NCBI RefSeq assembly: GCF_000379105.1
Contig: NZ_KB900609.1
Span: 3,593,078-3,657,077 of the forward strand
DNA from: Methylobacterium sp. WSM2598
GTDB taxonomy: Bacteria > Pseudomonadota > Alphaproteobacteria > Rhizobiales > Beijerinckiaceae
Direction of reading: 5' to 3'
DNA: 64,000 nucleotides
Shown here: positions 8,640 to 16,047 of the stretch, in pieces
Layout of the letters: each line of letters starts with the position of its first letter
How positions within the stretch are numbered: the stretch's first letter is position 1
Program-made: the position numbers and the translations under genes
The notes under the pieces: generated by a model
What the model was told of the DNA's origin: nothing
Seen by the model: the letters and a program-made list of their open reading frames with translations, nothing else
Database searches by the model: none

Positions 8640-9781
8640 CCCGCCCCCTCGACCTCGTCGTCCTCGGCCTCAGCCTGTCCTCGTCCTGGGGCAACGGCCA
8701 CGCCACCACCTACCGGGCGCTGCTGCGGGCCTTCGCGGCGCGCGGCCACCGCGTCACCTTCCTGGAGCGGGACGTGCCCTGGTACGCGGCCCATCGCGAC
8801 CTCGCCGCGCCGGATTACTGCGACCTCGTCCTCTATCCCGACCTCGCGGCCCTGCGCGACCTGCGCCCGCGCCTGCTGCGGGCGGACGCGGTGATGGTCG
8901 GCTCCTACGTGCCGGAGGGCGTCGCGGTCGGCGCCCTGGCGGTCGCGACGATGCGGGAGGCGGGGGGCGTCGCCGCCTTCTACGACATCGACACGCCGGT
9001 GACGCTCGCCAAGCTCGCCCGGGGCGACCACGAGTACCTCACCCCCGACCTGATCCGCGCCTACGACCTCTACCTCTCCTTCACGGGCGGGCCGGTGCTG
9101 GAGCGCCTGGAGCGGGAGTTCGGCGCGCCCCGCGCCCGCGCCCTCTACTGCTCGGTCGATCCCGCCCTCTACGCGCCGACCGGCGCGGAGCCGGTCTACG
9201 ACCTCTCCTATCTCGGCACCTACAGCCCGGACCGGCAGCCGACCCTGGAGCGGCTCCTGATCGAGCCCGCGCGGCGGGCGCCCGAGCTGCGCTTCGTGGT
9301 CGCCGGGCCGCAATATCCCGCCGACATCGCCTGGCCGCCGAACGTCGAGCGGCGCGACCACGTCGGCCCCGCCGATCACCCGGCCTTCTACGGCCTGAGC
9401 CGCTGGACCCTGAACGTCACCCGCGCCGACATGCGCGCGGCCGGCTACAGCCCGAGCGTCCGCCTGTTCGAGGCCGCCGCCTGCGGCACGCCGATCCTCT
9501 CGGACGACTGGCCGGGCCTCGGCACGATCCTGGCGCCGGGCCGCGAGATCGTGGTGGCCGAGGGCCCCGACGCGGTGCTGTCGGCGCTCACCCGGACGAG
9601 TCCGGCCGAGCGCGCCGCCCTGGCGCAGGCGGCCCGCCGCCGGGTGCTGGCCCGGCACAGCGCCGCGCACCGGGCCCAGGAACTCGAGGCGGCGCTCCTC
9701 GAGGCGGCGGCGCCTTCGCCCAAATACTCGCAGGAAGTATCGAAACTCCCGCTTGCCGAGGGCGTTAGGGGGCGGAGCTAA
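8636..9781 (+). CDS. CgeB-like glycosyltransferase (third of three)
   Basis: A 381-residue relative of the preceding gene, linked to it by a GTGA overlap (GTG 8636). It keeps the family blocks: LSLSSSWGNGHATTYRALL at the N-terminus, FYDIDTPVTLAKL, SYLGTYSPDRQ and the donor-site block LFEAAACGTPILSDDW. Its last 25 residues leave the fold. The closest paralogue is the preceding gene, so this looks like an old tandem duplication. It is the last glycosyltransferase before the 54-base gap to the UDP-sugar decarboxylase-like gene. Confidence 0.84.
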   Translation: MTRPLDLVVLGLSLSSSWGNGHATTYRALLRAFAARGHRVTFLERDVPWYAAHRDLAAPDYCDLVLYPDLAALRDLRPRLLRADAVMVGSYVPEGVAVGALAVATMREAGGVAAFYDIDTPVTLAKLARGDHEYLTPDLIRAYDLYLSFTGGPVLERLEREFGAPRARALYCSVDPALYAPTGAEPVYDLSYLGTYSPDRQPTLERLLIEPARRAPELRFVVAGPQYPADIAWPPNVERRDHVGPADHPAFYGLSRWTLNVTRADMRAAGYSPSVRLFEAAACGTPILSDDWPGLGTILAPGREIVVAEGPDAVLSALTRTSPAERAALAQAARRRVLARHSAAHRAQELEAALLEAAAPSPKYSQEVSKLPLAEGVRGRS

Positions 9782-9835
9782 GTACCTTTCGGCGAGGGGC
9801 TCTCGGGCCTTCCCGCCGCAACCGCAGGAGGATCC

Positions 9836-10858
9836 ATGACGCACCGCAAGTCCACGACCGTCCTCGTTGCCGGCGGTGCGGGTTTCCTGGGCTCCCATCT
9901 CTGCGACGCGCTCCTGGCCCGGGGCGACCGGGTGATCGCCCTCGACAGTTTCCTCACCGGCCGCCGCCGCAACCTGCGCCACCTGGAGCGCGACCCGCGC
10001 TTCGACCTCGTCGAGCACGACGTCGTGCGCCCCCTCCCGGCCGCCCTGCGGCGCCAGACTTTCGACCGGGTCTACAACCTCGCCTGCGCGGCCTCGCCGC
10101 CGCACTACCAGGCCGACCCGGAGCACACCCTGCTCACGAGCGTGCTCGGCACGCGCCACCTGCTCCTGGCGGCGGAAGCGTCGGGCGCCCGCTTCTTCCA
10201 GGCCTCGACCTCGGAGGTCTACGGCGACCCGGAGGTGCATCCGCAGCCGGAGGGCTACTGGGGCCACGTGAACCCGACCGGCCCGCGCGCCTGCTACGAC
10301 GAGGGCAAGCGGGCGGGCGAGACGCTCTGCTACGACTACGCCCGGGCCGGGCGGGTGGCGGTGCGCGTGGCGCGCATCTTCAACACCTACGGGCCGCGGA
10401 TGCGGGCGGATGACGGGCGGGTGGTCTCGAACGTGGTCTGCCAAGCGCTGGCGGGCGACGCCATCACGGTCTACGGGGACGGCTCGCAGACGCGCTCCTT
10501 CTGCTACGTGGCCGACCTGATCGAGGGGATCATCCGGCTCTCGCTGCACGAGGCGCCCGGCCTCGCGGTGTCGCCGGTCAACCTCGGCAACCCGGTCGAG
10601 CTGACCGTGTCCGACCTCGTGGCGCGCGTCCTCGCGATGACGGGCTCGGCCTCGCCGGTCGTGACCCGCCCGCTCCCCACCGACGACCCGCGCCGCCGCC
10701 GGCCGGACATCGCCCGGGCGAAGGAGCTGCTCGGCTGGTCGCCGGCGGTGCCGCTGGAGCAGGGCCTCAAGGCCACGATCCTGTGGTTCGCCGACGAGGC
10801 GGAGGATGGACCGCGCGGGGCGGTGGTCAGCGAGGAGCGCCGCGCGGCCCTGGTGTGA
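9836..10858 (+). CDS. UDP-glucuronate decarboxylase-like SDR
   Basis: An extended SDR of 340 residues, very close in signature to UDP-xylose synthases, which oxidise and decarboxylate UDP-glucuronate to UDP-xylose. It has GGAGFLGSHL, the block LACAASPPHYQ, TSEVYGDP, and the catalytic Tyr154-x3-Lys158 in RACYDEGKRAGE, followed by RIFNTYGPRM. An AGGAGGA Shine-Dalgarno stands just ahead of the ATG, so this gene can be translated independently of the run before it. UDP-xylose or UDP-4-keto-arabinose would be a donor for the upstream transferases. Its stop abuts the stop of the convergent metallothionein gene with no base between them. Confidence 0.88.
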   Translation: MTHRKSTTVLVAGGAGFLGSHLCDALLARGDRVIALDSFLTGRRRNLRHLERDPRFDLVEHDVVRPLPAALRRQTFDRVYNLACAASPPHYQADPEHTLLTSVLGTRHLLLAAEASGARFFQASTSEVYGDPEVHPQPEGYWGHVNPTGPRACYDEGKRAGETLCYDYARAGRVAVRVARIFNTYGPRMRADDGRVVSNVVCQALAGDAITVYGDGSQTRSFCYVADLIEGIIRLSLHEAPGLAVSPVNLGNPVELTVSDLVARVLAMTGSASPVVTRPLPTDDPRRRRPDIARAKELLGWSPAVPLEQGLKATILWFADEAEDGPRGAVVSEERRAALV

Positions 10859-11035
10859 TCAGCCGTGACAGGTGCAGCCGGCATGTCCGCAGCCGGCATG
10901 GTCCGGATGACCGGTCGCGCACTCGTCGCAGCAATAGGCCCGCCCGTCATGCTGCACGGCCTTGGCGAGCGGGACGACGCAGACACAATCCTCGCAGGCG
11001 CATTTCACCATCTCGACCGCGACTGGCTCGCTCAT
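10859..11035 (-). CDS. Small bacterial metallothionein-like protein
   Basis: A 58-residue protein with ten Cys (12, 14, 17, 19, 35, 36, 39, 49, 54, 56) and several His in the C-terminal half, including CACEDCVCVV and YCCDECATGH. This is the pattern of SmtA/BmtA-type metallothioneins that bind zinc, cadmium or copper through a four-metal cluster in the cytoplasm. The ATG at 11035 has GGGAG about eight bases upstream; the longer frame to 11083 has no better start. It is convergent with the UDP-sugar decarboxylase gene and the stops touch. Why it sits inside a glycan locus is not evident; supplying or buffering zinc for the PIG-L deacetylase next to it is speculation. Confidence 0.85.
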   Translation of the reverse strand: MSEPVAVEMVKCACEDCVCVVPLAKAVQHDGRAYCCDECATGHPDHAGCGHAGCTCHG

Positions 11036-11102
11036 CGTCCGTCTCCCGGAATCCTCACGATGAGGGCGGCGAGGATGAGCCATCGGAGAGGCTTCCGCAA
11101 GG

Positions 11103-11963
11103 TCAGGGCGCGGGAGGCTCGCGGAGGGCGCTCTCCGCCGCCCCCGCCAGGGCGAGGAACCGCGCGCCGGTCAGGCCGAGCCCCCATTCCTCGTAGAGCA
11201 GCCGCCCCCCGTTCGGCAGCGCGTCGAAGCGCAGGTCCGGCGCCTCGCGGAAGCGTTCGAGGGCGATCGGCAGCCGGTTGAGGATCGCGGCCTGGCTGGC
11301 ATGGGCGGCGAAGAGGTCGGCCTTGAGGGCGCAATCCTCCGGGTCGAGGTGGAGGGCGACGGCGCGCCGCGGCGGATCGGCCGGCAGGAAGTGCCCCTCC
11401 TCCGGCCCGGCCGGGCCGCGGTGGTAGTAGGGCATCTCGATCACCGCGAGCGCGCCGCCCATCAGCCGCTTCGCCCCCTGCACGGCGAGCGCCACCGCGT
11501 CGTGGTCCGGATGCCCGCCCTCGTAGGCGTGCGTGAGGGCGACCCGGATGCCCCGCGCGGCGAACAGCCCGGCGAGCCGCCGCGCCAGGGGCGCCAGCGC
11601 CTCCGCCACGCCCTGGTCGGGAAGGCCGAGGGCGAGGCGCCGCTCCGGCGGCACGCCGGCGCGGGTCAGGGCGGCGTCGAGCTCGCGCGCCCGGGCCGCC
11701 GCGTAGGCCGCCGGGTCGGGGAAGCCGCGGCGCGCCGCGTCCCGGCCGTCGCGCGGCGCCCCGTCGGTGACGTGGATCACCGTCAGCCCGGCGAGGCGCG
11801 GGAGCTGCGCCCCGCAGCCGATGCTCTCGTCGTCGGGATGCGCCACGACCAGGGCCGCCCGGCCGGCCTCGATCCGGCCGCGGGCCGGATGCGCCAGGGC
11901 GCTCAGGAAGGACTCGGCCTCCGGCGAGGAGGGCGCCAGCGGGCCGGTGACCACTTGGCTCAC
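11103..11963 (-). CDS. PIG-L family deacetylase
   Basis: A zinc-dependent amidohydrolase of the PIG-L/LmbE family, which usually removes an N-acetyl group from a GlcNAc-containing molecule. The signature AHPDDESIGCG (His42, Asp44, Asp45) and the downstream HAYEGGHPDHDA supply the zinc ligands and catalytic Asp. The start is GTG 11963, overlapping the TGA of the upstream glycosidase-like gene (GTGA), giving 286 residues. The pair is therefore one transcription unit; a sugar-trimming enzyme and a deacetylase together suggest processing of the locus glycan. No signal peptide is visible, so the substrate is met in the cytoplasm. Confidence 0.87.
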   Translation of the reverse strand: MSQVVTGPLAPSSPEAESFLSALAHPARGRIEAGRAALVVAHPDDESIGCGAQLPRLAGLTVIHVTDGAPRDGRDAARRGFPDPAAYAAARARELDAALTRAGVPPERRLALGLPDQGVAEALAPLARRLAGLFAARGIRVALTHAYEGGHPDHDAVALAVQGAKRLMGGALAVIEMPYYHRGPAGPEEGHFLPADPPRRAVALHLDPEDCALKADLFAAHASQAAILNRLPIALERFREAPDLRFDALPNGGRLLYEEWGLGLTGARFLALAGAAESALREPPAP

Positions 11964-12895
11964 GGGAGGGGCGCCGGCATCACCAGCGCCTCCGGACGCG
12001 GGCGGAGCTGGGCGGCGTAGCGCCGGATCATCGCGGCGCAGAACTCCGCGAATTCCTCCTTCACCTGGGGCGGGCTGGTGTGGTGGGGCGCGATGCCCCG
12101 GTGCTCGGGGGTGAAGCAGAACGTCACCGTCACGTCGAACTCCGCCAGGGCCTCCATCTGCCGGTCGAACCAGTCGAGGGCGTTCGGCCGGAAGGAATCC
12201 GCCCAGGAGAGCCCGGTGCGCAGGGAGCGCACGCCGAGGCGGCGCATCCAGGCCACCGCGTCGTCGAGCCGGTGGTCCTCGAAGTGGAACCACTGGCACA
12301 GACCCATCGCCGGGGTGTGGCGGGCGAAGTGCTCCAGGGCGGGCTTGGGCGTGCCGTCCTCGCGCAGCAGCCCCATGTAGAAGTGCCGGTAGTAGGAGGA
12401 GCCCTCCGCTTCCCGGTGCCGGGTGGTGGCGCCCCAGGCCTGGGGCAGGTCGTAGAGACTGTACCAGTGGATGCGCGGGGTGCGGCCGATCAGCAACTCG
12501 GCGGTGCGGTCGAGCCCGAAGACCTGCACCTCCTCGGCCCCGAAGGTCGAGACCCCGACCTCGGTCACCCAGACCGGCTTGGGGGTGACGGCCCGGATCT
12601 CGGCGAGCTTCCGGGGCCACTCGTCGATCTGCCAGAGATTCCAGTCGAGGGGAAAGCCGTGGACCGCCACCACGTCGACGTGGTCGAGGGCGCGCTTGGA
12701 CTCGAGGAACTGCACGAAGGTCGGGTCGATCGGCGAGAGGCCGCCGAGCACGGTGGGCAGCGTCGGCGCCTCCTGCTTCAGGGCGCGGGCCGCGCAGGTG
12801 AGGGTGTCGGCGAAGAGGTGCCAGCCCGGATCGATCTCGGGATCCCAGTGCGACTTGTTGTTGGGCTCGTTCCAGATCATCGCCGCTTCAATCAT
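11960..12895 (-). CDS. Glycosidase-like TIM-barrel protein, apparently circularly permuted
   Basis: A 311-residue protein resembling clan GH-A glycosidases (GH39, often annotated beta-xylosidase), but with its segments in an unusual order. The N-terminus opens with MIWNEPNN, where Glu10 matches the acid/base residue at the end of strand 4. Next come likely strands 5-8, including VWVTEVGVS with Glu112 in the nucleophile position (strand 7) and IHWYSLYD (strand 8). Only then do sequences typical of the barrel's N-terminal third appear: GLCQWFHF, LGVRSLRTGLSW and VTVTFCFTPE, ending in FCAAMIRRYA, which in relatives leads into WNEP. AAGGAG precedes ATG 12895, so the gene is not truncated. There is no signal peptide, so a cytoplasmic or non-classical role is possible. 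Confidence 0.78.
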   Translation of the reverse strand: MIEAAMIWNEPNNKSHWDPEIDPGWHLFADTLTCAARALKQEAPTLPTVLGGLSPIDPTFVQFLESKRALDHVDVVAVHGFPLDWNLWQIDEWPRKLAEIRAVTPKPVWVTEVGVSTFGAEEVQVFGLDRTAELLIGRTPRIHWYSLYDLPQAWGATTRHREAEGSSYYRHFYMGLLREDGTPKPALEHFARHTPAMGLCQWFHFEDHRLDDAVAWMRRLGVRSLRTGLSWADSFRPNALDWFDRQMEALAEFDVTVTFCFTPEHRGIAPHHTSPPQVKEEFAEFCAAMIRRYAAQLRPRPEALVMPAPLP

Positions 12896-13398
12896 GCGGG
12901 CTCCTTCTCACTGCGCATCCGCCGTCGGGCGGGGGTGGTTCGTCGCGCGCCTCTCAGGCAGGCGATGTGGCGGGGTGCATCGCGCCGGCAAGGGTACGAC
13001 GCCCTCGCGAGCGAGACGGCGCGGCCCATCTCGGCCGGGGTCCTCGTCCTCGCATCATTCCCGCCGCCGGGCCAGGGGCCGCTTAGGCGCGAACCGCCGG
13101 AGCCGTGCGCCCCGTTGACCGGCGCGAGGCCCGGCCGGCCGTTCCGGCCTCGTCCCGGCCCGTCCGGCCCGGAGGATGGGCCGGTCCCGCCTCCGCTGAG
13201 GTTGAAGCCCAGGGCAGGCCCGACGCGCGGGGCGCCCGGCCGTCGCCGTCACCGCCGAGGCGCTTCCGCCCTCGCGTGCGCGGTCCCTCCGAAACCGCGC
13301 GGGACAGGCCCATCGGGAGCGCCCTCTCGGCGCGTCGTGGATCGGTACCATGGACTTGGAGGCACGGCGAACAGATTGTCCGTTCGCCTCGGCACAGG
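12896..13398. other. GC-rich intergenic region, no gene seen
   Basis: About 500 bases lie between the start of the glycosidase-like gene and the low-GC island. Frames are open on both strands, but they have Arg/Pro/Gly-rich translations without recognisable motifs, as expected by chance at this base composition. Base composition drops sharply at about 13390, marking the island edge. Confidence 0.5.
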
Positions 13399-13575
13399 AT
13401 GCAACGTATCTCGCTTGCACATCCTAAGGAAATTCATTTAACTTGCGAAGGCCCTGAAATGGAAGAGGGTTTCGATATTCTTGATTTCTCGACGCATATC
13501 TCGTTAGAATTGCCAATTAGATCGTTTGTGTTCTCTGGAGACGAGGAGAATCATAGACCAAATAGCCTGATGTGA
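13399..13575 (+). CDS. Small hypothetical protein in low-GC island
   Basis: A 58-codon frame from ATG 13399, or 38 codons from ATG 13459, where GCGAAGG lies eight bases upstream and makes the shorter form more likely. The product is acidic (MEEGFDILDFSTHISLELPI) and matches nothing I know. Its A+T-rich codons differ from all surrounding genes. The stop overlaps the GTG of the next frame (GTGA), which suggests a small two-gene unit. It could also be the decayed end of a longer gene. Confidence 0.35.
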   Translation: MQRISLAHPKEIHLTCEGPEMEEGFDILDFSTHISLELPIRSFVFSGDEENHRPNSLM

Positions 13576-13991
13576 GGCCAATCGCGCATGTGCACACGGA
13601 CGCGCATCTTAGCCCCGACAGGATGATAACGGGAGGGTGGGTGAACCCGAACATCGCCAGACGTCTTAAAAGAAAAGATGAGATAAATATGAAAGTACTA
13701 AGATATCCAACTGAGGAAGAAATCAAACTTTGGAGCCGTATAGCAAAACAAGATTCTAATTTTTGGACTAGATTTAAAGCATTAGTGACTGAAGCGGAGA
13801 GCACCGTTCTCACGAACAGCCAGTTGGCAATTATAAGCTATGTTATAGATGCAACAAGTGAAGTTAATTTCGTCTCTGTCACGGTAGATATGTTGGACAG
13901 AAACGGCATAAAACATGACGAATGGGTGGTTGGTGATCTCGTTATCTGCTTGCGCGGTCAAGCCCGATTTGAACTTGGCTACGCCGTATAG
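13572..13991 (+). CDS. Hypothetical protein in low-GC island
   Basis: A 139-residue frame from GTG 13572, overlapping the preceding stop, with internal starts at ATG 13623 and ATG 13689; the last (100 residues, MKVLRYPTEEEIKLWSRIAK) begins where sequence quality looks most protein-like. No family is recognised. The C-terminal half alternates short strands, with VDMLDRNGIKHDEWVVGDLV. The codon use is AT-rich, quite unlike the flanking genes, so recent acquisition is likely. Because an RTX-like remnant follows, an immunity or accessory protein is one possibility, but nothing in the sequence shows it. Confidence 0.5.
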   Translation: MRPIAHVHTDAHLSPDRMITGGWVNPNIARRLKRKDEINMKVLRYPTEEEIKLWSRIAKQDSNFWTRFKALVTEAESTVLTNSQLAIISYVIDATSEVNFVSVTVDMLDRNGIKHDEWVVGDLVICLRGQARFELGYAV

Positions 13992-14003
13992 ATGGAAACA
14001 TAA

Positions 14004-14252
14004 AAGGCGAGCCGATGTGTAAATAATTACGATGGAAGCAAAAAAACTCGAACATGGGTAGACGCAAATCACGATGGGTTTGCTCAGAACGGGGAGCTGA
14101 CGACACTCGCCGCACACAACATACCAAAAATAAATCTGTCATCAGATGAAAAGAAATTCCTCCTTCCAGATGGCGCAAAGATGCGCGGCTCAAGTAATTT
14201 TATAACGGACTCAGGAACTACGGACATGATAGCTGATATTTCGTTCGCGTAT
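14004..14252 (+). pseudogene. Remnant of RTX/calcium-binding-type protein C-terminus
   Basis: Between the TAA at 14001-14003 and the repeat that starts at 14253, one frame reads as the end of a large calcium-binding or adhesin-like protein. It contains TWVDANHDGFAQNGELTTLA, an Asp/Asn-rich D-x-N-x-D-G loop with trailing E-L, followed by HNIPKINL and later MRGSSNFITDSGT and MADVLF-like MIADISFAY. Such D-x-[DN]-x-D-G ... EL..L...I..I.L units are common in haemolysin-type calcium-binding proteins of Rhizobiales. There is no ATG near the 5' end (only GTG 14019) and no 5' part, so it is a fragment. The family-1 repeat abuts its 3' end and supplies a false tail up to 14378. Confidence 0.6.
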
Positions 14253-14356
14253 AGAGCATTTTCCGACGAAGTGGATGCCGGTTCGTCGAAGAGAATGCAG
14301 CAAAATCAAAGACCTAGAGCAGGGTTCCGTTGCAACTTGATCGAACCCTGCTCCAG
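14253..14356 (-). repeat. Family-1 composite palindromic repeat, copy 1
   Basis: It begins with AGAGCATTTTCCGACGAA, contains TTCGTCG as a partial inverted partner, and ends in a perfect 11-base stem GAGCAGGGTTC (14317-14327) / GAACCCTGCTC (14343-14353). Read on the minus strand, it aligns with the copy at 30031-30170 across the boxes GATCTTTGAT and GACGAACCGG. It directly follows the RTX-like remnant and precedes the convergent gpmA gene. Confidence 0.8.
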
Positions 14357-14508
14357 CGTCGAGGCGCGACCGGCTTGAGACCGGCCATGGCCGGGCTGCG
14401 GCACGCCGGACAGGGGCGTGCCGCAGCCGCGTGCGAACGCCGCGTCTCACGGCGTGGGATGCTGGCGCGCAGCAGGCCGCGAGCCGCCGCCGCGCCACAC
14501 CGTGCCGC

Positions 14509-15135
14509 TCACGCGTCCTTGTCGAGCACCTCTTTGCTCTCGACCGTGGTGTCGGCCTTGAGGCGGTAGACCAGCGGCACGCCGGTCCACAATTCCAGGC
14601 CGGGGATCGTCTCGGTGGTGAGCCCGTCGAGCACCATGACCAGCGCCCGCAGGGAATTGCCGTGGGCCGCGACCAGCACGCGCTCGCCGCGCATCACCCG
14701 GGGCAGAATCTCCCGCATCGTGTAGGGCAGGACGCGGGCCACCGTGTCCTTCAGGCTCTCGCCGCCGGGCGGGGGCACGTCGTAGGAGCGGCGCCAGATA
14801 TGGACCTGGTCCTTGCCCCAGCGCGCGCGCGCATCGTCCTTGTTGAGCCCCGACAGGTCGCCGTAATCGCGCTCGTTGAGCGCCTCGTCGGCGATGGTCG
14901 GCAGGTCCGGCTGGCCGAGCTCCTCCAGGATCAGGGCGGCGGTGCGCTGCGCGCGGGTCAGCGCCGAGGTGAAGCAGATATCGAACCGGATGCCCTTCGC
15001 CTTCAGCCGGCGGCCCGCCGCCCGCGCCTCGGCAATGCCGACCTCGGTCAGGTCGGGATCGCGCCAGCCGGTGAAGAGGTTTTTCAGGTTCCACTCGCTC
15101 TGGCCGTGCCGCGCGAGGACGAGAAGGCGCTCCAT
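14509..15135 (-). CDS. gpmA: 2,3-bisphosphoglycerate-dependent phosphoglycerate mutase
   Basis: It interconverts 3- and 2-phosphoglycerate in glycolysis and gluconeogenesis. The 208-residue length fits the short bacterial form. The phosphohistidine loop is [10 protein letters not shown] (His10), followed by [15 protein letters not shown], the acid/base region [10 protein letters not shown] and the second His in [10 protein letters not shown]. The gene lies 34 bases downstream of dapB on the same strand and is probably cotranscribed with it, an arrangement I recall from Methylobacterium and other Rhizobiales. The assignment is secure. Confidence 0.96.
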   Translation of the reverse strand: MERLLVLARHGQSEWNLKNLFTGWRDPDLTEVGIAEARAAGRRLKAKGIRFDICFTSALTRAQRTAALILEELGQPDLPTIADEALNERDYGDLSGLNKDDARARWGKDQVHIWRRSYDVPPPGGESLKDTVARVLPYTMREILPRVMRGERVLVAAHGNSLRALVMVLDGLTTETIPGLELWTGVPLVYRLKADTTVESKEVLDKDA

Positions 15136-15169
15136 GATCTTCCGTATCGCTCCGTGAAGCCTGAGGCCC

Positions 15170-15967
15170 TCAGAGGCCCAGGACGTCGTCCATGTCGTAG
15201 AGGCCGGGCTTCTGCGGCGCGGCCCAGAGGGCGGCCCGGATCGCCCCGCGCGCGAAGAGCCCGCGATCCTCGGCCCGGTGGGTGAGTTCGATCCGCTCGC
15301 CCGCCCCGGCGAAGATCACGCTGTGCTCGCCGACCACGCTGCCCCCGCGCAGGGTCGCGAAGCCGATCGTGCCGGGCACGCGGGGGCCGGTCTGGCCGTC
15401 GCGCACCGCGACCTTGCGCTCCGCCAGGGCCACCGCCCGGCCCTGGGCCGCCGCCTCGCCCAGGAGCAGGGCGGTGCCGGAGGGCGCGTCGACCTTGTGG
15501 CGATGATGCATCTCCAGGATCTCGATGTCGAAGTCCTCGCCGAGCGCCGCGGCGACCTTGCGCACGAGGCCGGCGAGCAGGTTGACGCCGAGAGACATGT
15601 TGCCCGAGCGCACGACGCGGGCGTGGCGGGAGGCCGCCTCCAGCCTGCGCAGATCGTCCGGCGACAGGCCGGTCGTGCCGACCACGTGCACGAGCCGCGC
15701 CTGCGCGACGAGTTCGGCGTAGAACACGGTGGCGGCCGGGGCGGTGAAGTCGAGGACGCCGTCGGCCTCCGCGAAGGCCCGCAGGGGGTCGTCCGTGACC
15801 GCCAGGCCGAGGGGGGGCAGGCCGGCGAGCAGGCCCGCATCCGTGCCGACCGCCTCCGCGCCCTCGCGCTCGACCGCGCCGGCGAGCGTGCAGCCCTCGG
15901 TGCTCGTCACGGCCTGGATCAGCATCCGGCCCATGCGCCCGGAGGCGCCCACCACCACGAGACGCAT
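15170..15967 (-). CDS. dapB: 4-hydroxy-tetrahydrodipicolinate reductase
   Basis: It catalyses the NAD(P)H-dependent reduction step of the diaminopimelate/lysine pathway in the cytoplasm. The 265-residue protein has the dinucleotide loop GASGRMGR at residues 7-14, the VGTTGLS element, and the active-site block [15 protein letters not shown] with its paired His and Lys. ATG 15967 is the only start that keeps the first beta-strand. It is followed closely by gpmA and preceded by the MarC gene on the same strand. Confidence 0.96.
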   Translation of the reverse strand: MRLVVVGASGRMGRMLIQAVTSTEGCTLAGAVEREGAEAVGTDAGLLAGLPPLGLAVTDDPLRAFAEADGVLDFTAPAATVFYAELVAQARLVHVVGTTGLSPDDLRRLEAASRHARVVRSGNMSLGVNLLAGLVRKVAAALGEDFDIEILEMHHRHKVDAPSGTALLLGEAAAQGRAVALAERKVAVRDGQTGPRVPGTIGFATLRGGSVVGEHSVIFAGAGERIELTHRAEDRGLFARGAIRAALWAAPQKPGLYDMDDVLGL

Positions 15968-16047
15968 CGCGCTCTCGCTCCCCCAAAAGGCCAATCCGGC
16001 CGCGTGCCTCCTACAGGGCGGCAGCCCCTCTGCCAAGGCGCCGGTGC

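Larger units (their letters stand above)
13390..14360. other. Low-GC island
   Basis: Base composition falls abruptly from above 70% G+C to roughly 45% by eye, and returns after the family-1 repeat at 14253-14356. The island contains two small orphan frames and the RTX-like remnant, all on the plus strand. No integrase, tRNA or direct repeats flank it, so how it arrived is unknown. The rest of the gap to gpmA (14360-14508) is GC-rich with no gene. Confidence 0.65.

Noticed and set aside
14253..14378. Continuation of the RTX-like frame to its stop codon
   Set aside because: The last 40 codons are the family-1 repeat sequence, not protein-derived.
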